Positions 20,911 through 30,685 of a stretch of 42,075 nt of DNA are shown one piece after another. The notes beneath the pieces are model-generated. The model saw only the letters and a list, made by a program, of their open reading frames with translations. It searched no databases and had not been told where the DNA came from. The DNA is from an uncultured Bacteroidales bacterium (GTDB lineage: Bacteria > Bacteroidota > Bacteroidia > Bacteroidales > UBA932). The stretch lies in contig CAJODQ010000015.1 of the NCBI GenBank assembly GCA_905233345.1, forward strand, positions 1-42,075, written 5' to 3'. Positions within the stretch are counted from its first letter, which is position 1. Each line of letters starts with the position of its first letter. The translations under genes and the position numbers were made by a program.

Positions 20911-21585
20911 ATGGCACAGAACAAACAACCTGAAGCTCAGCAGGAGCAGGTCGCGACGACCGTCTCCGGTGTTGAGGAATTTTTCAAGAACAATCAGAAA
21001 TGGATTGAATGGGCGCTCATCGCCCTCGTGGTGGTAATTTTCGGCATTTTCGCCTATAATCGCTGGGTCGTGGCTCCGGCCCGCCAGGAAGCACAGCAGC
21101 AGATGTATCAGGCAGAGCAGAGCTTCCGCAACAACGATTTCGAGACCGCCCTCAACGGTGACGGCAACGTGCTCGGATTCAAAGACATTATCGATACCTA
21201 CGGCCGACGCGCCGGCAAGAGCGCCACGCTCTACGCCGGTCTCTGCAACCTGCAGCTCGGCAACAACGATGAGGCCGTCCACTATCTGAAGAACTATTCG
21301 ACCAAGGACAAGCTCATGCAGGGCCGCGCCTGGTGCGCACTGGGCGACGCCTACTCCAACATGCAGGACTACGCCAACGCCCTGACCTGGTACAAGAAAG
21401 CCGCCGCGCTGGAAGAGAACGCCTACACGGCCACCTACCTCTTCAAGGCAGCCCTCGTCTCCGAGGAACTCGGCGACAAGGCCGGCGCCCTGAAGCTCTA
21501 CAAGGAAATTGAGGACAAATATCCCCAGACCCTGGAAGGATATGACATCCAGAAGTATATCTCCCGTATTGAAAACCAGCAATAA
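20911..21585 (+). CDS. Membrane-anchored tetratricopeptide repeat protein
   Basis: A 224-aa protein with a polar, Gln-rich N-terminus, one transmembrane helix at about residues 31-51 (WIEWALIALVVVIFGIFAYN), and a C-terminal domain of TPR units (AGLCNLQLGNNDEAVHYL; GDAYSNMQDYANALTWYKKAA; ALVSEELGDKAGALKLYKEI). The topology suggests a periplasmic TPR domain anchored in the inner membrane, as in YfgM-like proteins, but the orthology is uncertain. A protein-protein scaffold or chaperone role is inference. It is first in a same-strand run with yebC 8 nt downstream. Confidence 0.85.
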   Translation: MAQNKQPEAQQEQVATTVSGVEEFFKNNQKWIEWALIALVVVIFGIFAYNRWVVAPARQEAQQQMYQAEQSFRNNDFETALNGDGNVLGFKDIIDTYGRRAGKSATLYAGLCNLQLGNNDEAVHYLKNYSTKDKLMQGRAWCALGDAYSNMQDYANALTWYKKAAALEENAYTATYLFKAALVSEELGDKAGALKLYKEIEDKYPQTLEGYDIQKYISRIENQQ

Positions 21586-21593
21586 TCCGGACC

Positions 21594-22340
21594 ATGGGAA
21601 GAGCATTTGAATTCCGCAAGGAGAGAAAGTTCAAACGTTGGGGCCACATGGCCAAGACGTTCACCAAGATTGGCAAGGAAATCACCATCGCCGTCAAAAA
21701 CGGCGGACCGGACGTGACCGGCAACCCGCGCCTCCGCGCCCTGCTGCAGACCGCCCGCAGTGAGAACATGCCGAAGGAAAACATCGAACGCGCCATCAAG
21801 AAGGCCACCGACAAGGACCAGGCCGATTACAAGGAAGTGGTGTACGAGGGCTACGGCCCGCACGGCGTGGCCATCCTCGTGGAGACCGCAACCGACAACA
21901 CCAACCGCACCGTGGCCAACATCCGCAGCTACTTCAACAAGTTCGGCGGCAACCTCGGCACCAGCGGCAGCGTGGCCTTCATGTTCGACCACAAATGCGT
22001 GTTCAAGATCAAGAACAGCCCCGACATCGACATCGAGGAACTGGAGCTTGAACTCATCGACTTCGGCGCCGACGAAGTTTTCGTCGACGAATTCGAGAAC
22101 AAGGACGGCGACACCGAAGAGGTGATCACCATCTACGGCGAGTACACCGCGTTCAACAACATCCAGAAATACATCGAGGACAAGGGCTACGAACTCGTTT
22201 CGGCCGGGTTCGACCGCTTCCCCAACGGCGAGATGAAACACCTCACCGCCGAAGAGCGCGCCGAGCTCGACAAACTTCTTGAGAAAATCGAGGAAGACGA
22301 CGACGTGCAGAACGTCTTCCACAACCTGGCTGAAGAATAA
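21594..22340 (+). CDS. yebC: YebC/PmpR family protein (transcriptional regulator or translation factor)
   Basis: A 248-aa YebC-family protein. Diagnostic features are the opening MGRAFEFRKERKFKRWGHMAKTF, IGKEITIAVKNGGPD, NPRLRALLQTARSENMPKENIERAIKKA, and the EGYGPHGVAILVE segment. Members were first described as DNA-binding regulators and more recently, for related proteins, as factors that relieve ribosome stalling. It is 8 nt downstream of the TPR gene and 20 nt before the epimerase gene. Full length, nothing odd. Confidence 0.93.
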   Translation: MGRAFEFRKERKFKRWGHMAKTFTKIGKEITIAVKNGGPDVTGNPRLRALLQTARSENMPKENIERAIKKATDKDQADYKEVVYEGYGPHGVAILVETATDNTNRTVANIRSYFNKFGGNLGTSGSVAFMFDHKCVFKIKNSPDIDIEELELELIDFGADEVFVDEFENKDGDTEEVITIYGEYTAFNNIQKYIEDKGYELVSAGFDRFPNGEMKHLTAEERAELDKLLEKIEEDDDVQNVFHNLAEE

Positions 22341-22360
22341 TTTCATAAATATCCTATACT

Positions 22361-22774
22361 ATGAATCTCACACACATTGAGCACCTCGGAATCGCGGTCA
22401 AGTCGCTGGAAGAGGCCATTCCTTACTATGAAAACGTACTGGGTCTGAAATGCTACGCCATTGAAGAAGTTGCGGACCAGAAAGTGAAGACCGCATTCTT
22501 CAAGATCGGCCAGACCAAACTCGAGCTCCTCGAGCCCACCAGCCCGGAGAGCACCATCGCCGGTTTCATCGAGAAACGCGGTGAGGGTATCCACCACCTG
22601 GCCTTTGCCACCGACGACGTGGCCGCCTGCCTCGCCGAAGCCGAGGAGAAAGGCGTCCGCTTGATCGACAAGGCCCCGCGTCCGGGCGCCGAGCAGATGA
22701 TGATCGCTTTCGTCCACCCGAAGTCCACCAAGGGTGTGCTCACCGAATTCTGCATGAAGAAGCCGCAGGAATAA
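22361..22774 (+). CDS. mce: Methylmalonyl-CoA epimerase
   Basis: A 137-aa vicinal-oxygen-chelate protein. It interconverts (R)- and (S)-methylmalonyl-CoA between the mutase and decarboxylase steps of propionate formation. The first beta-alpha-beta unit begins [10 protein letters not shown] (His8 a likely metal ligand). KLELLEP, the second unit [11 protein letters not shown], and the closing [12 protein letters not shown] supply the remaining ligand positions. The length is normal. It lies immediately upstream of the decarboxylase genes (34-nt gap), which fits the pathway. Mutase genes are not in this window. Confidence 0.93.
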   Translation: MNLTHIEHLGIAVKSLEEAIPYYENVLGLKCYAIEEVADQKVKTAFFKIGQTKLELLEPTSPESTIAGFIEKRGEGIHHLAFATDDVAACLAEAEEKGVRLIDKAPRPGAEQMMIAFVHPKSTKGVLTEFCMKKPQE

Positions 22775-22808
22775 ACCGAACCCGACAAACAAACCAAAGC
22801 ATACTATA

Positions 22809-24371
<1,563 letters not shown>

Positions 24372-24386
24372 TCAAACCTGCAACGT

Positions 24387-25313
24387 ATGAAACATCTGAA
24401 ACTGTTTTTGGCGGTTGTCGGTTTGACCCTGTGCTTCACGGCAGGAGCCCAGAGCCAGAATGCCATGCGCCTGAACGAATACCTGATCGTCAACACTGCT
24501 GACTATCAGGACGATTTCGGGCAGCAGAACGCATGGATCGAGCTCTACAACTCCTCCTACGGCACGGTGGACATCGCAGGATGCTTCCTCTCCGACGACC
24601 CCGACAACCTGACGAAATATGCCATTCCGGGCGGTGACCTGGCCACCAAGGTCAAACCGCGCCAGCATGTCATTTTCTGGGCTGACAACCTGCCGGACCG
24701 CGGCACATTCCACTTGTGTTTCGATCTGGCAAATGCCAAGGAAATCATCTTCACCAAGGGTGATGGCAAGACCATCATCGACCGCATCCCTGTCCGCCAC
24801 GACCTGGGCGAGAATGTCTCGTTCGGCCGTACGACCGACGGCATCGGTTCCACAGACGGAAGCGGCGAAGGCTGGGAAGTGCGCACTTCCACCTCCCCTG
24901 CGCATTACAACAGCAAGGAGCTCATCAACAAGGGATCCAAGGCATCCCGCATGAAGGAGATCGACCCCTACGGCTGGGTCCTCGCCCTGACGGCCATGTC
25001 CGTGGTCTTCGTCGCCCTGATCCTCCTCTACTTCATCTTTAAGGCCATCGGAAACGCCAACATTCGCGCCGGCAAGAAACGCTCTGCCGCCGTAGCTGGC
25101 ACCGATGTGAATAAATCGGCCTACGGTGAAGTTCCCGGCGAGGTCTATGCCGCCATCGCGACGGCCATGCACCTGTACCAGGAAGATGATGAGAACCACG
25201 ATGAAGAAAGTTTCGTCGTGACGCTCCATCACACCGACCGGACCTACTCCCCGTGGAGCTCGAAGATCTACACGCTTCGCGAAACGCCGCAGGTCAACAA
25301 AAGAAGAAGATAA
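24387..25313 (+). CDS. OadG-like decarboxylase subunit fused to a periplasmic lamin-tail domain
   Basis: A 308-aa protein in the position of the gamma/delta subunit of the decarboxylase. A signal peptide (residues 1 to about 21) is followed by a lamin-tail-like beta domain at about 27-170 (MRLNEYLIVN, NAWIELYNSSYGTVDIAGCFLSDD, GTFHLCFDL, GENVSFGRTTDG, TSTSPAHYN). One membrane helix at about 196-219 (LALTAMSVVFVALILLYFIF) precedes an OadG-like cytoplasmic tail. Ordinary OadG subunits are only about 80-130 aa with one helix, so the extracytoplasmic domain is an addition. OadG anchors the soluble subunits to the Na+ channel; the lamin-tail role is unknown. Gaps of 15 and 21 nt to its neighbours put it inside the operon. 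Confidence 0.82.
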   Translation: MKHLKLFLAVVGLTLCFTAGAQSQNAMRLNEYLIVNTADYQDDFGQQNAWIELYNSSYGTVDIAGCFLSDDPDNLTKYAIPGGDLATKVKPRQHVIFWADNLPDRGTFHLCFDLANAKEIIFTKGDGKTIIDRIPVRHDLGENVSFGRTTDGIGSTDGSGEGWEVRTSTSPAHYNSKELINKGSKASRMKEIDPYGWVLALTAMSVVFVALILLYFIFKAIGNANIRAGKKRSAAVAGTDVNKSAYGEVPGEVYAAIATAMHLYQEDDENHDEESFVVTLHHTDRTYSPWSSKIYTLRETPQVNKRRR

Positions 25314-25334
25314 ACCCTTAAGCCAGAAAAGACA

Positions 25335-25775
25335 ATGAAAGAGTATAAAATCAAGATCAACGGTAACGACTACAATGTTACCATCGACGAGGTAGAGGGC
25401 AATGCGGCCAAAGTCGAAGTGAACGGCACGCCTTACAACGTCGAATTCGAGAAACCCCTCTCGAAGAAGCCCAAGACCATCAGCGTGGTCAACAAGCCCG
25501 CCGCCGCTCCGGCAGCCGGCCCCGCTCCGGCCAACAAACCGGCCGCAGCGCCCGCCGCAGCCGGTGGCGCCACCGTCAACTCCCCGCTTCCGGGCGTCGT
25601 GCTCGAAGTCAAGGTCAAGGACGGTGACAAGGTGACCAAGGGCCAGGTGATCATGGTGCTCGAAGCCATGAAGATGGAGAACGCCATCGAGGCTCCTTGC
25701 GACGGTACCGTCACGATCAAGGCCCAGAAGGGCGACTCCGTCCTCGAGGGCGCTCCGTTAGCAATCATCGCATAG
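25335..25775 (+). CDS. mmdC: Biotin carboxyl carrier subunit of methylmalonyl-CoA decarboxylase
   Basis: A 146-aa carrier protein. A short N-terminal beta region (KEYKIKINGNDYNVTIDEVEG) precedes a flexible Pro/Ala-rich linker at about residues 52-78. The C-terminal biotinyl domain holds the biotinylation motif EAMKMEN, with Lys113 as the biotin attachment site, about 34 residues from the C-terminus as expected. It carries CO2 from the carboxyltransferase to the membrane decarboxylase. The context, between the OadG-like and OadB-like genes, makes it the gamma (MmdC) subunit rather than a carboxylase carrier. Confidence 0.94.
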   Translation: MKEYKIKINGNDYNVTIDEVEGNAAKVEVNGTPYNVEFEKPLSKKPKTISVVNKPAAAPAAGPAPANKPAAAPAAAGGATVNSPLPGVVLEVKVKDGDKVTKGQVIMVLEAMKMENAIEAPCDGTVTIKAQKGDSVLEGAPLAIIA

Positions 25776-25785
25776 TACACGCCGT

Positions 25786-26928
25786 ATGGGACATATCATT
25801 GAAAACCTGAGACAATTCTGGCAGTTCACCGGCTTTGCCAACTTCCAGATCGGCTACCTGGTGATGATCATCATCGGATGCATCTTCATCTATCTGGCCA
25901 TCAAGAAGGACTGGGAACCGATGCTGCTGGTCCCGATCGGATTCGGTATCCTGATCGGCAACATTCCCCTCTTCGCCGGATTGAATGTCGGCGTGTATGA
26001 GGAGGGATCGGTGCTCAACATCTTGTACCAGGGCGTGCAGCGCGGCTTCTATCCGCCGCTGATCTTCCTGGGTATTGGTGCCATGACAGACTTCTCGGCC
26101 CTGATCGCCAACCCGAAACTGCTGCTGATCGGCGCCGCCGCCCAGTTCGGTATTTTCGGTGCCTACGCCATCTCGCTGGCGCTCGGCTTTGACGCTTCGC
26201 AGGCTGGTGCCATCGGTATCATCGGTGGTGCCGACGGCCCGACGGCCATCTTCCTGTCATCCCGTTTGGCTCCGACGCTGATGGGTGCCATCGCCGTATC
26301 TGCCTACTCCTACATGGCCCTCGTGCCGGTGATCCAGCCGCCGATCATGCGTCTGCTCACCACCAAGAAGGAGCGCCTGATCCGCATGAAACCGCCGCGT
26401 CCGGTGTCCCCGACCGAGAAGAAACTTTTCCCGATCATCGGCTTCCTGCTCACGGCCTTCATCGTGCCGTCGGGTATTCCGTTGCTCGGTATGCTGTTCT
26501 TCGGTAACCTGCTGAAGGAAAGCGGTGTGACCAAGCGTCTGGCCAACACGGCCAGCGGTCCGCTGGTGGATATCGTCACCATCCTGATCGGCGTCACCGT
26601 GGGTGCCTCCACACAGGCCGACCAGTTCCTCCGCTGGGAGTCGGTGAAGATCTTCATCATCGGTGCCTGCTCCTTCGTGATCGCCACCTTCGCCGGTGTG
26701 CTCTTCGTGAAGTTCTTCAACCTGTTCCTCAAGGAAGGCAACAAGATCAACCCGCTCATCGGCAACTCCGGTGTGTCGGCCGTGCCTGATGCCGCCCGCG
26801 TGTCGAACAACGTCGGTCTGGAGTACGACCCGAAGAACTACCTGTTGATGCATGCCATGGGCCCGAACGTCGCCGGTGTGATCGGCTCCGCCGTCGCAGC
26901 TGGTATGCTACTGGGATTCCTTGGATAA
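25786..26928 (+). CDS. mmdB: Na+-translocating decarboxylase beta subunit
   Basis: A 380-aa integral membrane protein of the OadB/GcdB/MmdB family. It decarboxylates carboxybiotin and couples this to Na+ export. The conserved membrane-embedded loop IGIIGGADGPTAIFLSSRLAP contains the essential Asp. The C-terminal NNVGLEYDPKNYLLMHAMGPNVAGVIGSAVAAG carries the second conserved set of polar residues. About nine to eleven helices are visible. It is the last gene of the operon. A GGGGC-TCT-GCCCC hairpin starts 3 nt after the stop but has no T tract. Confidence 0.95.
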   Translation: MGHIIENLRQFWQFTGFANFQIGYLVMIIIGCIFIYLAIKKDWEPMLLVPIGFGILIGNIPLFAGLNVGVYEEGSVLNILYQGVQRGFYPPLIFLGIGAMTDFSALIANPKLLLIGAAAQFGIFGAYAISLALGFDASQAGAIGIIGGADGPTAIFLSSRLAPTLMGAIAVSAYSYMALVPVIQPPIMRLLTTKKERLIRMKPPRPVSPTEKKLFPIIGFLLTAFIVPSGIPLLGMLFFGNLLKESGVTKRLANTASGPLVDIVTILIGVTVGASTQADQFLRWESVKIFIIGACSFVIATFAGVLFVKFFNLFLKEGNKINPLIGNSGVSAVPDAARVSNNVGLEYDPKNYLLMHAMGPNVAGVIGSAVAAGMLLGFLG

Positions 26929-26930
26929 CT

Positions 26931-26943
26931 GGGGCTCTGCCCC
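26931..26943 (+). terminator. Weak hairpin after mmdB
   Basis: A 5-bp GC stem (26931-26935 with 26939-26943) with a TCT loop directly follows the mmdB stop. It is followed by AAAACCC rather than T residues, so it may mark or stabilise the mRNA 3' end rather than terminate by the classical route. Confidence 0.35.
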
Positions 26944-26954
26944 AAAACCCGCGC

Positions 26955-27048
26955 CTCCCGGCCTTAGTATCTTGCTAATGCCGGGAGACGTGCATTCATG
27001 AGCATGGTTTAGCAAGATACCGGCCTCCGGCGGTCCGCTGATGCGGAC
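26955..27048 (+). repeat. Structured intergenic element with overlapping inverted repeats (possible pseudoknot)
   Basis: Two long pairings interleave. CTCCCGGC (26955-26962) pairs with GCCGGGAG (26980-26987). GTATCTTGCTAA (26967-26978), located in the loop of the first, pairs perfectly over 12 bp with TTAGCAAGATAC (27009-27020). As drawn this is an H-type pseudoknot. A third hairpin, GTCCGC-TGAT-GCGGAC (27033-27048), follows. There is no credible open frame. It lies between mmdB and the promoter of the VanX-like gene. It could be an RNA structure or a decayed repeat. Confidence 0.6.
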
Positions 27049-27083
27049 TTGTTAGCGAACTTCTATTATTGCTGTTTTTTTCT

Positions 27084-27091
27084 TATTTTTG
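27084..27091 (+). promoter_or_regulatory. -7 box for the VanX-like gene
   Basis: TATTTTTG 18 nt upstream of the ATG at 27110, matching TAnnTTTG. The region upstream is T-rich, so a chance match is possible, and no well-spaced -33 TTG is seen. Confidence 0.42.
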
Positions 27092-27109
27092 TAAGAATCA
27101 ATACAAGCC

Positions 27110-27850
27110 ATGAAACACAGATCCTTCTTTTCGTTATTCGTTTTTGTTCTATCAATAATCATTGTTTCTTGCGGTACGCAACAGAAAACGGCGGCCAGCG
27201 GTAACGGCCGGTCCATGGGTCCTGACGATCCCACTGGTTTCGTCGTGCTGACCGACGTCGTTCCCGACGTCCTCCTGGAGATTCGCTACTACAGCACCTT
27301 CAACTTCGTGGGAACCCGTGTAGATGGATATCAGGAACCCATTGCGCTGATGACCCGCGAAGCCGCCGAGGCGCTCAAGGCCGTCAGCGACGAAGCCATG
27401 TCGCTCGGCTACCGCCTCAAGATCTGGGACACCTATCGCCCGCAGATGGCTGTCGACCACTTCTGCCGCTGGGGCGAGAATGTCACGGACACCCTCACCA
27501 AACGCTTTTTCTATCCTTATCTCGAGAAGGATGTGGTCTTCGACCGGGGTTACATCGCCCGTCGCAGCGGCCACTCCCGCGGTTCTGTCGCCGACCTGAC
27601 CCTCGTCGACATGAAGACCGGCCGTGACATCGACATGGGCTACGGCTTCGACTGGTTCGGCGAAGAGTCGCACCCCGACTTCAAGGGCATCACCCAGGAA
27701 CAATACAACAACCGCATGCTCCTCCGCGCGCTGATGCTCAAACACGGCTTCCTCCCCATTGAGGAAGAATGGTGGCACTTCGTCCTCAAAGACGAGCCCT
27801 ACCCCGACACTTATTTCACCTTCCCCATCCGGGATCTGAAGAAGAAATAG
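27110..27850 (+). CDS. Lipoprotein D-alanyl-D-alanine dipeptidase (VanX/M15D family)
   Basis: A 246-aa zinc peptidase. A lipoprotein signal ends IVSC (Cys21). The M15D domain contains KIWDTYRPQMAV, the zinc motif SGHSRGSVADL with His155 and Asp162, and EEWWHF with catalytic Glu220 and zinc ligand His223. It hydrolyses D-Ala-D-Ala. Because it is exported and lipid-anchored, a role in recycling periplasmic D-Ala-D-Ala is more likely than glycopeptide resistance; no vanHA or two-component genes are present. A MATE transporter gene follows after 15 nt. Confidence 0.9.
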   Translation: MKHRSFFSLFVFVLSIIIVSCGTQQKTAASGNGRSMGPDDPTGFVVLTDVVPDVLLEIRYYSTFNFVGTRVDGYQEPIALMTREAAEALKAVSDEAMSLGYRLKIWDTYRPQMAVDHFCRWGENVTDTLTKRFFYPYLEKDVVFDRGYIARRSGHSRGSVADLTLVDMKTGRDIDMGYGFDWFGEESHPDFKGITQEQYNNRMLLRALMLKHGFLPIEEEWWHFVLKDEPYPDTYFTFPIRDLKKK

Positions 27851-27865
27851 CGCCCAGCTGAAACC

Positions 27866-29242
27866 ATGCCCAAGACCGCCCAAAGAGCCCTGGAGCAGGA
27901 TGCCAAATTCGTCCGGATGACGACGCAGCCGGTCGGCCGGCTGGTCACGGCCATGGCGATCCCCTCCATCGTGAGCATGCTGGTCTCGGGTATCTACAAT
28001 CTGGCCGATACCTTCTTTATCGGTCAGATCAACACCCCGTCGGTGGCTGCCATGGGCATCGTGTACGCCTACATGGTGCTGATCCAATCGCTGGCCATCT
28101 TTTTCGGACAGGGTTCGGGCAACTACATTTCCCGGGCACTGGGCCGGCGCGAGACGGTGGACGCCGAGGAAATGGCCGCCGTCGGGCTCGGCTCCTCCAT
28201 TCTGACCGGCATCATCCTGGCAGGTGCCAGTTTCCTGGCCATGCGGCCGCTCCTCGCGCTGCTGGGATCGACGGAAACCATCATGCCCTACGCCGTCGAC
28301 TACTTCCAGTTCATCCTGATCGGAACGCCCTTCATCATGGGCACCTTCACGCTCAACAACCAGATGCGGCACCAGGGCAACGCGACGCTCTCGATGATCG
28401 GCATCGTGTCGGGTGCGGTGCTCAACATTATTCTCGACCCGATTTTTATCTTTGGCCTCGGTTTGGGCATCCGCGGCGCGGGCATGGCAACGGCCATCTC
28501 GCAGGTTTTGGGCTTCGTCGTAATCCTGGGCATGATCGGCAAACGCGGTTCGCTGCCCATCCGGCCCCACCACTTCAAGCCCACGCTGCGACGCTACCGC
28601 GACATCGCCGCCGGCGGTCTCCCCTCGCTGGCCCGCCAGGCCCTGATGAGCATTTCGGCCATCTGCCTGAACCAGATGGCATCGAACTACGGCGACGAGG
28701 CCATTGCGGCTTTTTCCATCGTCAACCGCATCATGATGCTGGCCTGCGCCGCGATGATCGGTTACGGGCAGGGCTTCCAGCCCGTGTGCGGCTTCAACTA
28801 CGGGGCCGGCCTGTTCGACCGTGTCCGCAAGGCCTACTGGCACAGCTGCAGTGTATCAACGGTTTACTGCACGGTGCTGGCCCTGCTGGGCTGGTTCTTT
28901 GCCGGGCCGCTGGTCGCGCTCTTCCGGGCCGACGATCCCGAAGTGATCCGCATCGGCAGCGAGGTGCTCCGCTATCAGTGCTACAGCTTCCCGCTGACCG
29001 GCTTCATCGTGCTGGCAAACATGTACCTGCAGAATATCCGTAGGACCATACCGGCCATCATCATGGCTTCTGCCCGCCAGGGCATCTTCTTCCTGCCCGC
29101 CCTCTTCATCGGACACGCCCTCTGGGGCTTTACGGGCATCGAGATTTCCCAGGCGCTGGCGGATATCTGCTCTTTCCTTTTCGCCGTTCCCGTCGTTCTT
29201 CACACGCTGAAGACGATGGACCAGCAACCCATTGCGCGATGA
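27866..29242 (+). CDS. MATE family efflux transporter
   Basis: A 458-aa transporter with about 12 predicted membrane helices in two homologous halves. MATE hallmarks include PSIVSMLVSGIYNLADTFFIGQI near the N-terminus, GQGSGNYISRALGRR, LNNQMRHQGNATLSMIG with LDPIFIFGLGLGIRGAGMATAISQ, and in the second half YGQGFQPVCGFNYGA. It exports cationic compounds using Na+ or H+. The substrate and coupling ion are not readable. The next gene starts within its stop (ATGA overlap). Confidence 0.94.
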   Translation: MPKTAQRALEQDAKFVRMTTQPVGRLVTAMAIPSIVSMLVSGIYNLADTFFIGQINTPSVAAMGIVYAYMVLIQSLAIFFGQGSGNYISRALGRRETVDAEEMAAVGLGSSILTGIILAGASFLAMRPLLALLGSTETIMPYAVDYFQFILIGTPFIMGTFTLNNQMRHQGNATLSMIGIVSGAVLNIILDPIFIFGLGLGIRGAGMATAISQVLGFVVILGMIGKRGSLPIRPHHFKPTLRRYRDIAAGGLPSLARQALMSISAICLNQMASNYGDEAIAAFSIVNRIMMLACAAMIGYGQGFQPVCGFNYGAGLFDRVRKAYWHSCSVSTVYCTVLALLGWFFAGPLVALFRADDPEVIRIGSEVLRYQCYSFPLTGFIVLANMYLQNIRRTIPAIIMASARQGIFFLPALFIGHALWGFTGIEISQALADICSFLFAVPVVLHTLKTMDQQPIAR

Positions 29243-29991
29243 ATCCCGTCCGTCCCATCGATTCGCCTGAGGCGATGATCGCGGCCATCCTGCATTTCGG
29301 CATCCTGCCTTTCTTCAAGTGCGGCGTTCCTGGCTGGTCCGTCGAAGAACTGACGGCACCCGGCTGCTGGATCTTCGAAGACGATGATGCCGTGCTCGGT
29401 CCCTGGGACTGGAAGATCGATGCGGTCCGCGAGGGCGACATTGCCTACGGCAAATTCCTCGGCGGCAAGGCGGCTTTTGCCACGGTGGAATGGTACCGCG
29501 AGTTGATGAACTGGCGCCGCAGCCAGCCACGCTGGCGGATGGCCGTGGGAGGCCGATACCGCGCCACTACCGCACACGACAAGCTCATGAAGCGTCTCGC
29601 TCCCGTCGCGCTGGATGCGATCCGGAAAGCCGGCGCTCTTGAAGCCCGGGAGCTCCGGCTCATCTGCTCAGCCCACGAGCAGGCACCCGTCAAGAAAAAT
29701 GTGATGGACAGCATTGTCCAGTTCCTGCAAATGGGGACCTGGACCGTCATCGGCGATTTTGAGCGCGTCTACCGCGGTCCCGACCTCACGTACAACGGCT
29801 GGCAGCGCGCCTCCAACACCACGCCCGATGAGCTCTTCGCCGTCCCGGACCTTCCCGTCGCCACGGCCAGTACCCGGAAGGACCCCCTCGCCACGAGTCT
29901 CACGCCCGCCGCCTCCCGCGCCCGGCTCATCGCCCACATCCGCGACTTCTTCCCGGATGCGGATCAGAAGGTGCTGGAGAAATTAGTGTAA
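29239..29991 (+). CDS. AlkZ-related protein, unknown function
   Basis: A 250-aa cytosolic protein resembling the AlkZ-related family, distant relatives of the winged-helix DNA glycosylase YcaQ/AlkZ. Features: ILHFGILPFFKCGVPGWSVEEL, the aromatic GPWDWKIDAVREGDIAYGKFLGGKAAF block, a predicted helical middle (HDKLMKRLAPVALDAIRKAGALEARELRLIC), and FLQMGTWTVIGDFERVY. The QxQ/QxD catalytic motif of true AlkZ is not obvious, so glycosylase activity should not be assumed. The start overlaps the MATE stop by 4 nt, fixing it. The family assignment rests on my recall of the pattern. Confidence 0.65.
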   Translation: MNPVRPIDSPEAMIAAILHFGILPFFKCGVPGWSVEELTAPGCWIFEDDDAVLGPWDWKIDAVREGDIAYGKFLGGKAAFATVEWYRELMNWRRSQPRWRMAVGGRYRATTAHDKLMKRLAPVALDAIRKAGALEARELRLICSAHEQAPVKKNVMDSIVQFLQMGTWTVIGDFERVYRGPDLTYNGWQRASNTTPDELFAVPDLPVATASTRKDPLATSLTPAASRARLIAHIRDFFPDADQKVLEKLV

Positions 29992-30003
29992 GCAATTATA
30001 AAA

Positions 30004-30034
30004 TTGCTTATCTCTCTTTTTCTTCGTATTTTTG
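30004..30034 (+). promoter_or_regulatory. Promoter of the V-type ATPase operon
   Basis: TTG at 30004-30006 and TATTTTTG at 30027-30034 are separated by 20 bp and followed by CTGG. The leader to the subunit E ATG (30071) is about 30 nt. The promoter also shows that an upstream in-frame start at 30032 cannot be used. Confidence 0.65.
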
Positions 30035-30070
30035 CTGGATAGATACGAACACAATTATTACAGACATACT

Positions 30071-30685
30071 ATGCAGGATAAATTGCAAGAATTGACGGAC
30101 CGGCTGTACGAGGAAGGTTTGTCGAAGGGCCGTCAGGAGGCGGAAGAATTGCTCGCCAAAGCCAGGGCCGAGGCGAAGGAAATCGTCGAAAAGGCCCATG
30201 CCGAAGCCGATGCCATTGTCCGGGAAGCCGAGAAGAAGGCTGCCGAGACCCGCACCACGGTCGAGGGTGACCTCAAGATGGCTTCCACGCAGACCATCTC
30301 CGCCGTGCAGCAGCAGGTGGAGAACATGGTCGTCACCGAGGCCGTGGCCAAACCGGTCGGCGCCGCCCTTTCCGATCAGAAATTCGTCAAGGAGCTGATC
30401 GCCACTGTCGTCAAGGCTTTCAACGCCGCCAATCCCGACGGCCAGGGACTCGAAGTCATCCTGCCGGCCCAGGCGCAGAACGAACTCGAACAGGCCTTCA
30501 ACAACGAAGTGGTCAAAGACCTGGCGAAAGGCCTCGAAGTCAAGAACGTGAAAGGCCTGGCCAACGGCTTCAAGATCGGTCCCAAGGACGGCGGCTACCA
30601 GATCAGTTTCACGGCCGACGACTTCACCGGCCTGATCGGTGAATATCTCCGTCCCGCTTCCAAGAAGATCCTCTTCGGCAAATAA
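30071..30685 (+). CDS. atpE: V-type ATP synthase subunit E (peripheral stalk)
   Basis: A 204-aa stalk subunit. An N-terminal charged coiled coil of about residues 5-75 (LQELTDRLYEEGLSKGRQEAEELLAKARAEAKEIVEKAHAEA region) is followed by a globular C-terminal domain, the classic subunit E layout. ATG 30071 is preferred because a longer frame starting at 30032 overlaps the promoter. It is the first gene of the operon. No separate subunit G/H gene, the usual coiled-coil partner of E, is seen, so E may pair with itself or with an unlinked partner. It overlaps the next gene by one base (TAATG). Confidence 0.85.
   Translation: MQDKLQELTDRLYEEGLSKGRQEAEELLAKARAEAKEIVEKAHAEADAIVREAEKKAAETRTTVEGDLKMASTQTISAVQQQVENMVVTEAVAKPVGAALSDQKFVKELIATVVKAFNAANPDGQGLEVILPAQAQNELEQAFNNEVVKDLAKGLEVKNVKGLANGFKIGPKDGGYQISFTADDFTGLIGEYLRPASKKILFGK

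Noticed and set aside
27110-27850. Vancomycin-resistance gene vanX
   Set aside because: The protein is an exported lipoprotein without vanH, vanA or vanRS nearby; a house-keeping D-Ala-D-Ala dipeptidase is more likely.
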